From Leptolyngbya iicbica LK (lineage in GTDB: Bacteria; Cyanobacteriota; Cyanobacteriia; Phormidesmidales; Phormidesmidaceae): DNA of 64,000 nucleotides. This document shows positions 1 to 9,068 of the stretch, piece after piece. The stretch spans positions 119,808 to 183,807 of the forward strand of contig NZ_QVFV01000008.1 in NCBI RefSeq assembly GCF_004212215.1. Direction: 5' to 3'. The notes under the pieces are model-generated. The model was not told the origin of the DNA. It ran no database searches and saw only the letters and a list, made by a program, of their open reading frames with translations. Within the stretch, counting starts at the first letter, position 1. Each line of letters opens with the position of its first letter. Made by a program: the position numbers and the translations under genes.

Positions 1-342
1 GGTGTAAACCCGCTTGAGCGTCAGGTCAACCTCGGTCAAGGCATCGACAATCATTTGCAGCTGGCGGGCATCAAGCAGGCGATCGCGGGCCATGAGATGC
101 ACCGCTGTTTGAGGTTGCCAAAAGCGCTCTCCCGCCGACAACCGATGCTTGAGCTGTTCCCACACTTCTTCCCAGGGTGAAGTTGTGCTCTCGGTCGGTT
201 CCGGTGGCAATAGCAGTAAAGTTTTGCCATTGTCGGTCTTAAACCGCACCTGGAGAGCGGGGTCGACCTCAACTTTAGCGGGCTCTGGGGCAGCCTCGGC
301 AGACTCAATATCCACAGTCTCTGGGGTAGAATCCAAGCTCAT
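1..342 (-). CDS. minC: Septum site-determining protein MinC, N-terminal part (cut by window edge)
   Basis: MinC works with MinD to block FtsZ ring assembly away from midcell. The reading frame is open from the ATG at 342 to the window edge, giving the first 114 residues. After an acidic, proline-rich leader of about 30 residues comes a stretch typical of cyanobacterial MinC, with the recognisable segments GERFWQPQTAVHLMARDRLL and DARQLQMIVDALTE. The C-terminal beta-helix domain lies outside the window. It is divergent from tilS, with about 120 bp between the two starts. In cyanobacteria minC is usually followed by minD and minE, which would lie to the left. The identification rests on remembered family sequence, not on a search. 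Confidence 0.8.
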   Translation of the reverse strand, partial: MSLDSTPETVDIESAEAAPEPAKVEVDPALQVRFKTDNGKTLLLLPPEPTESTTSPWEEVWEQLKHRLSAGERFWQPQTAVHLMARDRLLDARQLQMIVDALTEVDLTLKRVYT

Positions 343-466
343 AGTTGGCGACAGCGTCACAATAGGGCAGTCTCGCCATGCCATCTTAGAGCAGGATGTC
401 TGTACTGTGTTGCCCGATCGAAAAAGTTGTTGGCGGTCGGTCGGGTCGCATGAGGAGCCTACAGCC

Positions 467-1477
467 ATGAAGCCTTGGAGTCCTTTACACGCCCAATTGC
501 ACCAGACCTTGCGATCGCACCGCGTGGATACCCCTGCCAGACTATCCACAGGTTTATTACCCCAAGCCTCAAAGCTGTTAGTCGCCGTATCGGGGGGGCA
601 AGACTCTCAGTGTTTGTTGCGTTTGCTGGTTGATTTGCAGCACCGATGGCAGTGGCAATTGCACACAATTCACTGCAACCATGGCTGGCGCGAGGATGCC
701 GATGCGAATGCTGATTTTGTGGCGCAATGGGTGGCTGACCTGGGGATCGCCCACACAACGCAGGTGGCGGCGCAACCTCCCCGTAGTGAAGCGGCGGCCC
801 GTGAGTGGCGTTATCAAGTTTTTGGGGAGATGGCGATCGCGTTGGGCTGCACCCACGTTGTGACGGGGCATACTGCTAGCGATCGTGCCGAAACGCTCCT
901 ATTTAACCTCGTGCGCGGCAGTGGTTTGGAGGGTTTGCAAGCGTTGACTTGGTGGCGATCGCTCAGCCCTGAGACGCCCCACATTGCTCTGGTGCGTCCA
1001 CTACTCGATATCACTCGCGACCAAACGGGACAGTTCTGCCAGGACTTTGGCGTGCCGATTTGGGAGGATGCGACGAACCGCGATCGCGCTTACCGCCGCA
1101 ACCGCCTCCGTCTCGATGTGCTGCCGATGCTACGCACGCAGTTCAATCCTCAAGTAGATGCGACCTTAGCCCAGACTGCGGACATTTTGGCGGCGGAGGT
1201 CGCTTACCTGCAAGCGGAAGCCAATCGAGTGTACGAACAGTGCGTGCTGAATGAGCAGATCCAACGGCGATCGCTGCGCACCATGCCTCTGGCCTTGCAA
1301 CGTCGGGTCATTCGTCAGTGGCTGATGGAGCAGGTAGCGATGGCGCCCCAATTTGCTCAGGTGGAAAAAGTGGTCGCATTGCTCACGGCTCCCAATCGCA
1401 GTCAAACGGATCCCTTTCCGGGGGGCGCGATCGCGATCGTCGATGATCCCTGGATTCGATTACAGGCTCAACCATAA
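467..1477 (+). CDS. tilS: tRNA(Ile)-lysidine synthase TilS
   Basis: TilS uses ATP and lysine to convert the wobble cytidine of tRNA-Ile(CAU) to lysidine, so that the tRNA reads AUA. The N-type ATP pyrophosphatase signature SGGQDS is at about residues 40-45, followed by HCNHGWREDAD, the GHTASDRAETLLFNLVRGSG block and the WEDATNRDRAYRRNRLR block, all characteristic of the TilS catalytic domain. At 336 residues it is a normal size for cyanobacterial TilS, which has a reduced C-terminal part. The frame is open further upstream to 149, but that extension lies antisense to minC and does not resemble TilS, so the ATG at 467 is preferred. Confidence 0.93.
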   Translation: MKPWSPLHAQLHQTLRSHRVDTPARLSTGLLPQASKLLVAVSGGQDSQCLLRLLVDLQHRWQWQLHTIHCNHGWREDADANADFVAQWVADLGIAHTTQVAAQPPRSEAAAREWRYQVFGEMAIALGCTHVVTGHTASDRAETLLFNLVRGSGLEGLQALTWWRSLSPETPHIALVRPLLDITRDQTGQFCQDFGVPIWEDATNRDRAYRRNRLRLDVLPMLRTQFNPQVDATLAQTADILAAEVAYLQAEANRVYEQCVLNEQIQRRSLRTMPLALQRRVIRQWLMEQVAMAPQFAQVEKVVALLTAPNRSQTDPFPGGAIAIVDDPWIRLQAQP

Positions 1478-1589
1478 CGAGGCTTGAAAGCGACCGTGGC
1501 GCAATCCATAAATTGCCCCGCTGTCGACCGACGCCGGGAGTCGCGTCGCCCGGTATACTGACGGGGGAGATACAGGAGAACAAAAGGCT

Positions 1590-2228
1590 TTGGGCGTTGA
1601 TCTGCGCAGCTACGTATATATTGACAGTCTGCAACCGCAGCACGCCGCTTTCATGGGAACGGTTTCGGTAGGCTTTTTGCCCCTGCCGGGTGATTCGTCC
1701 CTGTGGCTCGAAATTTCACCGGGTATCGAAGTCAACCGCCTGATGGATATTGCCCTGAAATCGGCGGTGGTGCGCCCCGCTGTGCTCATGGTCGAGCGCC
1801 TGTACGGCACGTTAGAAATTCACTCCAGCAGTCAAGCCGAAATCCGGGCGGCGAGTCAGGCCATGCTTGATGTCTTGGGGGTTGATCGCCGTGACTGCTT
1901 GCGGCCTCAAGTTAAGTCGAGCCAGGTCATTCGCAACCTCGACTCGCACCATGTGCAGCTCATCAATCGCAGCCGTCGCGGCAACATGATCGTGGCGGGT
2001 CAGACGCTTTACGTGTTTGAAGTCGAGCCAGCAGCCTACGCTTCCCTGGCTGCCAACGAAGCGGAAAAAGCGGCGTTAATCAATATCTTGCAAATTACGT
2101 CGGTCGGCAGTTTTGGGCGCTTGTACCTGGGCGGCGAAGAGCGCGATATCTTAGCTGCGCAGCAAGCCGTACTCGGGGCGATGGAACGCTTGCCCGGTCG
2201 CGATCGCGACGATTTCCGTAACGAATAA
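1590..2228 (+). CDS. ccmP: Carboxysome shell protein CcmP (tandem BMC domain)
   Basis: CcmP is a trimeric shell protein with two fused bacterial-microcompartment domains. It forms a double-layered, gated pore in the beta-carboxysome, thought to pass larger metabolites such as RuBP and 3PGA. The 212-residue product opens [15 protein letters not shown] and contains [15 protein letters not shown] and [19 protein letters not shown], with [10 protein letters not shown] and [14 protein letters not shown] in the second half; these match CcmP as I remember it from Synechococcus elongatus. The start is a TTG at 1590, the first codon that gives the family N-terminus. As in other cyanobacteria, it stands apart from the ccmKLMN operon, none of which is visible here. 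Confidence 0.9.
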   Translation: MGVDLRSYVYIDSLQPQHAAFMGTVSVGFLPLPGDSSLWLEISPGIEVNRLMDIALKSAVVRPAVLMVERLYGTLEIHSSSQAEIRAASQAMLDVLGVDRRDCLRPQVKSSQVIRNLDSHHVQLINRSRRGNMIVAGQTLYVFEVEPAAYASLAANEAEKAALINILQITSVGSFGRLYLGGEERDILAAQQAVLGAMERLPGRDRDDFRNE

Positions 2229-2326
2229 CCGCCTCTCAACTTTGGCATGACGACGCAGAGGTGCGTAGGACCACCGTTGGACGACCCACGCTACGAGTTC
2301 CCCTCATTCATCAGCTGGGCAGAGCG

Positions 2327-5300
2327 CTAGGTTGTCCCCTGCTGCACCGGAATGGTGACGTGGAAGGTGGTGCCCTGCCCCGGTTGGGAATCGCAGACCA
2401 GGGTGCCCCGATGCTGCTGGGTCACGATTTGATAGCTGATGGAGAGGCCGATGCCGGTGCCTTTGCCAATCGGCTTGGTGGTGTAAAAGGGTTCGAAAAT
2501 GTGCGGCTGCTTGTCTGTCGGAATGCCCGCGCCATTGTCGGTAATGCTAATGCGGACTTGGTCGGGGATGATGGTCGTCGTGGCGATCGCGAGCTGCGGG
2601 GGCTCGATCTGATCGCCTGTTGCGAGTTTTTCATCTAGCGCATCGATCGCATTACTCAACAAATTCATAAACACCTGATTGAGCTTGCCGGCATAACATT
2701 CCACCATGGGCAGGTCGCCGTAATGACGGGTGAGTTGAATCTGGGGGCGATCGCCGTGCGCCTTGAGGCGATGCTGCAAAATCATGAGGGTACTGTCTAA
2801 CCCCTCATGCAGGTTCACGGCCTTAATTTCCGCCTCGTCCATGCGCGAAAAAGTGCGCAGTGACGCCACGATACTTTTGATGCGTTCCGCTCCGATCCGC
2901 ATCGATTCCAGCAGTTTGGGAAAGTCTTCGGCTAAGAAATCCAAATCCACCGCGTCGATGGCTTGTTGCAAGGTGGGCGGTGGGTCGGGGTAGGTTTGCC
3001 GATAGTGCGCGATTAACGTGAGCAAATCTTCGGTGTACTCTGCTGCGTGCACCACGTTGCCGTCAATAAAACTGACTGGATTGTTAATTTCATGGGCCAC
3101 ACCCGCTACAAGCTGGCCCAAACTCGACATCTTTTCCGTCTGCACGAGTTGTGATTGAGTGCGCTGCAACTCCGCCAGAGTCGCCTTGAGGTCAGCGGCT
3201 TGCTGTCGAGCTCGCACCGCATTTTCGGTGGCTTGCTCGTACAGGTCGGCCTGACCAATGGCAATGCCCACTTGGTCGGCCAAGGCTTTCAGGAGTTCGC
3301 TTTCCCCCACCGTCCACTGCCGTGGGCCACGACATTCGTGGGCAATGAGTAACCCCCATAGCTGTTGTTTGAGCAAAATCGGCACGATGAGGTTGGCCCG
3401 CACCTGCAAGCTTTCGAGATATTGCACATGGTCAGGGTGAAAGCCTGCCTGATAAATATCGGGGATGTCGCGCACCCGGTTAGGTAAGTTGTCGTCGACC
3501 CACCCGGCTGGGAAGCAGTTATCAAGCCCCGTGGCCCCGAGAATGGAAGGCCAAGCGGGGGCGCAATCTTCGACAATGACGACTCCCTGCCCATCAGCTT
3601 GAAACCGACAGACGGCTACGCGATCGGTGATGAGTTGGCTGCGCACCGCTTCGACGGTGGTTTGTAGCAATGGCATCAGCTCTAAAGAGTGGCGAATCTG
3701 AGTCGAGATGCGATTAATTAACCCTTGGCGACGCGCGAGTTCTTGGAGTCGCGTTTCGGACTCTTTGCGGCGGGTGATATCGGTCAAGACGCCGTCAATG
3801 AGCTGCACGGTGCCGGTGCTGTCGCTGATCGGTTGTCCGGTTTCTAAGACCCAGCGGGTGCTACCGTCGGCGTGGCGAATGCGATATTCCACTTCGAAGG
3901 GTTGACGACGGCCGATCGCGGCGGTAATTTCGCGGTCCACCCGATCGCGGTCAGCCCCATGAATGAGGCGCCACTCTTCTTGGTGAATGGGATGATCCAC
4001 CGGATATCCGGTCATTTCGGCGATCGCGTCACTTTGAAATAGCAGCGTCCAATTGGCGTCCGCTTTGCAGCGGTATACCGCCCCCGGAATGTTGTTGATT
4101 AAGGTGCGATTGCGCTCTTCACTCTCTTGCAGAGCGGCCTCGGCCAGGCGGCGATCAGTAATGTCGATGACGGTGCCCATGAGCCCCAGCACCAATTCGT
4201 CGGGGTCACGCCACAGGCCGCCCCGTTCTTCGACCCAGCGGATGGTGTCGTCTCCCAGCAAGAGTCGGTATTGGATTTGATACTCGTGGCCGGTATTGAC
4301 CGCTTGACTGACCGCTTGTTGCAGTCGCTCGCGATCGTGGGGATGGACATTCTGCAAATATGTGTGGAACGTGTCGCAGAAACTGACTGCCGACGCTTCA
4401 AATAATGTGCCGGGTTCTGTCGTCCAGGCCATTTGATCCGTCGCCATGTCCCACGTCCACACCCCCATGGCCGACACCTTGAGCGCCATCCGCAACTGTC
4501 GCTCATTTTCGCGGTAAGCCTCTTCAATAGTTTTGCGCTCGGTGACATCTAGCAAAACGCCACAAAAGACGACCTCGCCCAGTTCTTGCGGCACGGGCAT
4601 GGCATCTAAGCGCCACCAGCGCGTGTCGCCATTGAGGGCCACAATCCGCCCTTCAAATTTCCAGGGGCTAAGGGTTTGAGCCGCCTCGTTAATGGTGGCT
4701 TGAAAGCGTTGACTATCGCGGGGATGGAGCCGATCTAAAAAAGTTTGGGCGTCGGCCATTAACGCCGCTGGTGTCAGGCCGGTCAGGGCTTGGATGCGAT
4801 CGCTCACAAAATCGATCGCATAGCCCTCATCTAGCACCCGCAGTTGCAGCAGCGCTCCGGGAATCGTTTCCGTGATGGTGCGAAAGCGGGTTTCGTTATC
4901 CGCGATCGCCTGCTCCATCACCGCTTGTTCAATGGTGGCCGCCTCGGCTTGCTTACGGCTGGTCACATCCATCATCAGGCCATCCCACACCACCGCCCCG
5001 GTTGCGCCGACTTGGGGCCGACCAACCGTTTGGAGCCAGCCAACCTGGCCAGTGGGTTTGTAATAGCGGCCTTCCCAACGCCATGCGACTAAAGTGGCCG
5101 CCGACTCTAACAACGTCTCGGTAAATTGCGGGCGATCGAGCGGATGAATGCGGTCTAACACCTGCGCGGCATTCGCCAAGATCAGGTCAGAGCCTAACCC
5201 AAATACCTCATACGCCCCCGGACTGATAAATCCAAACTGTAAATCTCCCTGAGTCGAGCGTTGGAGTTGATAAATGACCGCTGGTACATTGGCCAACAAG

Positions 5301-5779
5301 GCTTCTAACTGAGCACTGGGCCAGGTCTCAGGCAATTTACCTGAGGTAACTGCCGCACTCGCCGTGACGGCCTCTAAATAGCAAATTAATGATGCGCCAT
5401 CGGCCGATACCTGAGTGCGTCGCATGGCGGTGTAGGACGACTGATGCTCCGGCGTCAACACCACCGTGACCGAATTGTTATGCCCCTGCCCGTGCCAGGT
5501 TGCCGTATCTAAAGCGGCCAACTGTTGAGCGATCGCAGGCGATAACAAGTCCGCTTCTGTTGCCCCATTTAGGTCACGACGCTGCCAGCCGACCAGTTGG
5601 CAGCAGGCCTGGTTGATAAACTGCAATCGTTGCTCACGATCTTTGATGTAAATCGCCGTTGAGACTTCATTCAGGGCCTGATGCAGCAAATCTTGAGTGA
5701 GCTCCACAGTCGTTGTCATGTCGGGCATTGATTTGGAACGGTGATTGACCATGGCCAGTTTGATTTCAGTTTCCGCCAC
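2327..5779 (-). CDS. Multi-PAS/GAF sensor histidine kinase
   Basis: A soluble sensor kinase of about 1150 residues with no obvious membrane segment. In order: five PAS/PAC units between about residues 25 and 680 (each closing with a DVTER/DITDR-type linker), a phytochrome-like GAF domain at about 690-855, a short coiled coil, a HisKA domain with the phosphorylated His in VAGVAHEINNP near 895, and a HATPase domain with the N box NLLSNAIDALDE near 1035 and GKGTGIGLSIS near 1110. Signals are probably sensed through small ligands, flavin or redox state, but nothing in the sequence names them. The GTG at 5779 has an AAGGG motif about 9 bp upstream; ATG codons at 5752, 5728 and 5719 are alternatives. 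No response regulator is adjacent. Confidence 0.88.
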   Translation of the reverse strand: MAETEIKLAMVNHRSKSMPDMTTTVELTQDLLHQALNEVSTAIYIKDREQRLQFINQACCQLVGWQRRDLNGATEADLLSPAIAQQLAALDTATWHGQGHNNSVTVVLTPEHQSSYTAMRRTQVSADGASLICYLEAVTASAAVTSGKLPETWPSAQLEALLANVPAVIYQLQRSTQGDLQFGFISPGAYEVFGLGSDLILANAAQVLDRIHPLDRPQFTETLLESAATLVAWRWEGRYYKPTGQVGWLQTVGRPQVGATGAVVWDGLMMDVTSRKQAEAATIEQAVMEQAIADNETRFRTITETIPGALLQLRVLDEGYAIDFVSDRIQALTGLTPAALMADAQTFLDRLHPRDSQRFQATINEAAQTLSPWKFEGRIVALNGDTRWWRLDAMPVPQELGEVVFCGVLLDVTERKTIEEAYRENERQLRMALKVSAMGVWTWDMATDQMAWTTEPGTLFEASAVSFCDTFHTYLQNVHPHDRERLQQAVSQAVNTGHEYQIQYRLLLGDDTIRWVEERGGLWRDPDELVLGLMGTVIDITDRRLAEAALQESEERNRTLINNIPGAVYRCKADANWTLLFQSDAIAEMTGYPVDHPIHQEEWRLIHGADRDRVDREITAAIGRRQPFEVEYRIRHADGSTRWVLETGQPISDSTGTVQLIDGVLTDITRRKESETRLQELARRQGLINRISTQIRHSLELMPLLQTTVEAVRSQLITDRVAVCRFQADGQGVVIVEDCAPAWPSILGATGLDNCFPAGWVDDNLPNRVRDIPDIYQAGFHPDHVQYLESLQVRANLIVPILLKQQLWGLLIAHECRGPRQWTVGESELLKALADQVGIAIGQADLYEQATENAVRARQQAADLKATLAELQRTQSQLVQTEKMSSLGQLVAGVAHEINNPVSFIDGNVVHAAEYTEDLLTLIAHYRQTYPDPPPTLQQAIDAVDLDFLAEDFPKLLESMRIGAERIKSIVASLRTFSRMDEAEIKAVNLHEGLDSTLMILQHRLKAHGDRPQIQLTRHYGDLPMVECYAGKLNQVFMNLLSNAIDALDEKLATGDQIEPPQLAIATTTIIPDQVRISITDNGAGIPTDKQPHIFEPFYTTKPIGKGTGIGLSISYQIVTQQHRGTLVCDSQPGQGTTFHVTIPVQQGTT

Positions 5780-6180
5780 CCAGATTTACCCTTTTCGCCC
5801 TGATTCAGCGTCTTTTTTGGAACCCGCCCACCCTCGCCGTTCTGGTCCAGAGGTGAGGGACTGTGGTGACCTGCGCTCGCCCTGAGTTGAGAAAAGCGCC
5901 GCCCTGGCTTCCTGGCATTCGTTCCGTTTGCTTTGGAACCTGCTGCCGCTGAACGATGCAAAACCCCCTGGCCTCTGGCTCACATCGACCGATGGCTCAA
6001 TGATCCCCAGCGTGAGCACACCGGAGTATTGAGCTCACTGGGTAGTACTAATATCCCCAAATTGACCCCAAAAACTGCGATCGCGTCAGCAATCTTTGCG
6101 ATTAAACCCCATGGCTTCAAGCAACATGCTCTTCACCTTTTGGGAAGTCATAGCTGCCGCCGGGGCAACAACATCACTGG
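5780..6180. other. Intergenic spacer between kinase and phycobiliprotein-like gene
   Basis: About 400 bp without a supportable gene. It must hold the promoter of the PAS kinase. I see no clear terminator, repeat or RNA gene. Confidence 0.4.
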
Positions 6181-6639
6181 TTAACCCGAGAAGGAGGTGA
6201 TCAAATCATCGATAAATGGCACGATGAGCGCGGCACACTCGGCGGGCAGCTCTTTTTGAATTTCCGCCTTGAGACAGGTGTAAGCGCGGGCGGCGGAGTT
6301 GCCTTTGTGAACCGCGCGAGTAATATTTTCCATCCACAGCGAAAAGCTCTGACGAAAGACTTCTGGATCCCCCGTCAACACGGCCTTTGCAATTTCTTGC
6401 AGGGCATAACTCATGTCGCGCTTGCATTTGGCGCTATGGGTTTGCACCTCTTGCCGATGGGTCAAGGCCAGCTGTCGCAGTGAGGCCATCACAAGGGCCT
6501 CGCCGCGTTGACTCAAGAGCTGATACGTCGCCAAACGCGCCTTGTAAGACTGCACATAAGTTTGCAAATTCCGGAGTTCTTCATCATTGAGAAAGCGGCC
6601 ATCCGCCTGGACTGCCGCATTGTGTAAGGTAGCTAACAT
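6181..6639 (-). CDS. Orphan phycobiliprotein-like (phycobilisome superfamily) protein
   Basis: A 152-residue globin-like helical protein resembling the phycobiliprotein superfamily (allophycocyanin-like fold). The N-terminal pattern QADGRFLNDEEL matches the start of helix A in allophycocyanins. Centrally, KCKRDMSYALQEIAKAVLTG aligns with the C-x-R-D chromophore-attachment region, so both the bilin-linking Cys and the Asp that contacts the tetrapyrrole are present. Overall similarity to ApcA/ApcB is low, so it is an outlying member, perhaps a bilin carrier or a phycobilisome accessory or regulatory protein (inference). No apc, cpc or lyase gene is near. The frame extends to 6732, but the ATG at 6639 (GGAGG 12 bp upstream) gives the family N-terminus. 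Confidence 0.7.
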   Translation of the reverse strand: MLATLHNAAVQADGRFLNDEELRNLQTYVQSYKARLATYQLLSQRGEALVMASLRQLALTHRQEVQTHSAKCKRDMSYALQEIAKAVLTGDPEVFRQSFSLWMENITRAVHKGNSAARAYTCLKAEIQKELPAECAALIVPFIDDLITSFSG

Positions 6640-7144
6640 GGTGAAAGATTGCCTCCAAAATTTGTGTGCTTCATCGGTGCGATCGCGGCTGTGAGCTAAC
6701 CGCTTCGGCTGCCAAACGTTTGCCGATATCAATGAATTGACCAGTCATCTAAGGATCAAAGCTGAGGCTTGAGAGCCTAGAAACGTCCCAGCCGCAGATT
6801 GCTGTAACGACTTGCCGCCAGTCTGCCCTTCAACAGACTTGAGGTATCGCAATATCTCTTTAAGATTCATCAAAGTTCATGTTTGCGGAGTGAGCGCTCT
6901 CGGACGGGCATCGATGAGGTGAGTGAGCGCAGCCCTGATCGTCATCGGGTGAAAGTTTCTGCCTGATCGCTCCGAGACTGCGCGAGACTGCGATCGCTGC
7001 TCCGCTCTGACTCAATCCTTCATTAAGAAATATCTCTCAAATTTAACCTTGGTTGCAGCTATGGGCCTGATCCTCAAATCACTCACAGCGTGGTGATAAC
7101 TTGAGGGCTGCGACAGAATTTTCTTTTTACCAAGCGTAAATCTC
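6640..7144. other. Intergenic spacer with divergent upstream regions
   Basis: About 500 bp lying upstream of both the phycobiliprotein-like gene (leftward) and the 55-residue membrane protein (rightward), so it should hold both promoters. It is rich in T runs between about 7015 and 7140. No RNA gene or clear repeat was recognised. Confidence 0.4.
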
Positions 7145-7312
7145 ATGTATCAAAAGCGCGAAAAAGACTGGCTCGGTTCCTTTGTAGTGGCTGCCATCGG
7201 CGCTGGCATTATTACGTCATTAGCAGTCGCTCAAGGACAAAGCCCCTGGTTAGCTATGGGCATTACCGGCTTTGCCGCATCCCTGGCAGTTGTAATTGAT
7301 CACTATCTCTAA
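7145..7312 (+). CDS. Small two-helix membrane protein, 55 residues
   Basis: A short frame starting at ATG 7145 and encoding MYQKREKDWLGSFVVAAIGA and onward. It has two predicted hydrophobic helices (about residues 11-29 and 36-53) joined by a short polar loop containing GQSPW, and it ends HYL. The composition looks like a real small inner-membrane or thylakoid protein. Upstream is an untranslated stretch with a T-rich segment. I do not recognise a named family and assign no function. It is isolated, with the next gene downstream convergent. Confidence 0.55.
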   Translation: MYQKREKDWLGSFVVAAIGAGIITSLAVAQGQSPWLAMGITGFAASLAVVIDHYL

Positions 7313-7485
7313 AGTTCTGTTGGGTAGGCAAGTCGGCTCAGTGAGTGAGGCGAGCCCGCAGTCAAATGAGCTCACGCCATCGGCAGTCAAGCTGACCTTG
7401 ATCCTTAGCTCTGTTGTTTCTGAAGCTGGTCAGTTCTGCGGGTGGCAGATGTCTCGGCCCGAGCTTTGGTCGGCATGATTTTTAC

Positions 7486-8622
7486 CTAGTCCAGATAGAC
7501 TTCTAGCAGCGATAAGTCGTCGGAAAAGGTAGTGTGCTCTTGGGCGCGGCGGCTCACCTGCATCAAAATCTCGTCGATTGACTCACTCAAGTCGTGGGTT
7601 GAGAGAATCTCGATAAAGTCTTCTAGCCCCATGATGGTGTTGTCCCACTGCTTGATTTCGTAAACACCATCGCTGAATAAGTACAGGCGACTGCCGGGGG
7701 GAATCTCGCAGCGATTCCAACTGTATTGGACGTCGGGCAGCATACCAATCGGCAATCCTGGCGTCTTCAACGGTTCCACCGAGTGCTTTTGGCCTGTCTG
7801 GGGTGAAATCAACACGGCGGGTGGATGTCCGGCACTGGTGTACATCAGTTGGCGATTGGCGCGATTGTAGACGCCGTACCACATGGTGAAATACTTTTCA
7901 TTCTGGTCGTTCATCTGAAACGTGTCGTTCAGCGCCTGGAGCACTTTTTCGGGACGATAAAAGTTCACATCGGGGAGCGCTTGCGATCGCAACATGTTCA
8001 ACACAGACGTCGACAGTAGCGCTGAGCCCAGACCATGGCCCGACACATCTAACAAATAAATCACCAGGTAATCAGGATCGAGCCAGTAAAAGTCGTAGCA
8101 GTCGCCTCCTAGCGAACTGGAGGGAATAAAGCGGGCATTGATCGGCACCTTTTTGGTGAGATCTTGCGGCAGTAGCGATCGGACATAAGCTTCTGCTTCC
8201 GCTAGTTCCGCTTGCAGTTGGGCTTTTTGGGCTTGCAAGTCTTGACGGAGCTGCAAGACTTGCTGGCAAGCTAAGAGTCGCGCGCGCAAAGTCACCTCAT
8301 CCAGCGGGTAGGCGAGCCAATCGTCAACCCCCGCTGACAGTGCTGGCATCACATCAGCCAGCCGATCAGCCGCCACCAACATGAGACAAAAAAGTGGGGG
8401 AGTGTCTGGGTGCTCTTTCCAGCTCTGCCAGAGCGATAAATCATCCGTTGCTGATGCTTGTTGCCAGTCGCCAATGATCAACAGCGGTTCACTCAAGTGG
8501 GTGAGATCAAGAGCTCGCGGGTCTTCATCCCAAAAGGTGATGTCATACTCGGCGGCGTCGAGCCACTGAAGAAGGCAATGACGAACGGCTGCATCTGAGT
8601 TGACCACCAGAATCTGCATCAT
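7486..8622 (-). CDS. SpoIIE/PP2C-type serine phosphatase with degenerate receiver
   Basis: The 378-residue product has an N-terminal receiver-like fold (about 1-125), a coiled coil (about 125-150) and a PPM/SpoIIE phosphatase domain (about 155-378). The phosphatase has its metal-binding acidic motifs: GGDCYDFYW, LLDVSGHG, LFSDGVYE and SDDLSLLEV. It should dephosphorylate Ser/Thr, typically on an anti-sigma-factor antagonist (established for RsbU-type enzymes). In the receiver the expected phosphoacceptor Asp position reads IIGDW, with Gly aligned to the Asp, and the conserved KP is YP, so ordinary phosphorylation is doubtful. RBS AGGA precedes the ATG. No anti-sigma or STAS gene is adjacent. 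Confidence 0.88.
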   Translation of the reverse strand: MMQILVVNSDAAVRHCLLQWLDAAEYDITFWDEDPRALDLTHLSEPLLIIGDWQQASATDDLSLWQSWKEHPDTPPLFCLMLVAADRLADVMPALSAGVDDWLAYPLDEVTLRARLLACQQVLQLRQDLQAQKAQLQAELAEAEAYVRSLLPQDLTKKVPINARFIPSSSLGGDCYDFYWLDPDYLVIYLLDVSGHGLGSALLSTSVLNMLRSQALPDVNFYRPEKVLQALNDTFQMNDQNEKYFTMWYGVYNRANRQLMYTSAGHPPAVLISPQTGQKHSVEPLKTPGLPIGMLPDVQYSWNRCEIPPGSRLYLFSDGVYEIKQWDNTIMGLEDFIEILSTHDLSESIDEILMQVSRRAQEHTTFSDDLSLLEVYLD

Positions 8623-9068
8623 CCAGAGAAATCCTATCCAAATTGACGAACTGCCATAGTCAGGCTGACGGCTGAGTGTTGCCCCTAGCTACCACGCTTG
8701 CATAACTAAGATGACCCGCCACCAGTGGTAATGTGCCCCCAACTCACCAACCTCAATAAAATGTGCTGTTCACGCCTGACGATTCTCACAGATTAATCTG
8801 ATTTTGCCGAAACGATGCATCAGGCGGCTAATGGACTGTCAGTGGGGATAGCTACAGGTGTGCGTGATCTAACTTGAGATACGGAGATTTGGAGTCCTGG
8901 GCGCTTCTATAAAACATGCTCTGACCGGGAAAATCATCAGTGTTAGTACCCCGTTATCGTGGGCTGTATGGAGCGATCGCTGCACACACGATACTGCTCT
9001 CTCGGCTGGCAAAACAACCGATGTAGCGCCGCTGGTAATACTGATCACTAAGCACCCGCGAGCAATGG
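8623..9068. other. Intergenic spacer
   Basis: About 450 bp upstream of the phosphatase gene and downstream of the TonB-like gene (both on the minus strand). It presumably carries the phosphatase promoter. No gene, RNA or strong hairpin was recognised. Confidence 0.4.

Noticed and set aside
149..466. N-terminal extension of the tilS frame by 106 codons
   Set aside because: It lies antisense to minC, and its translation (Ser/Gly/Val-rich) does not resemble TilS. The ATG at 467 gives the normal family N-terminus.
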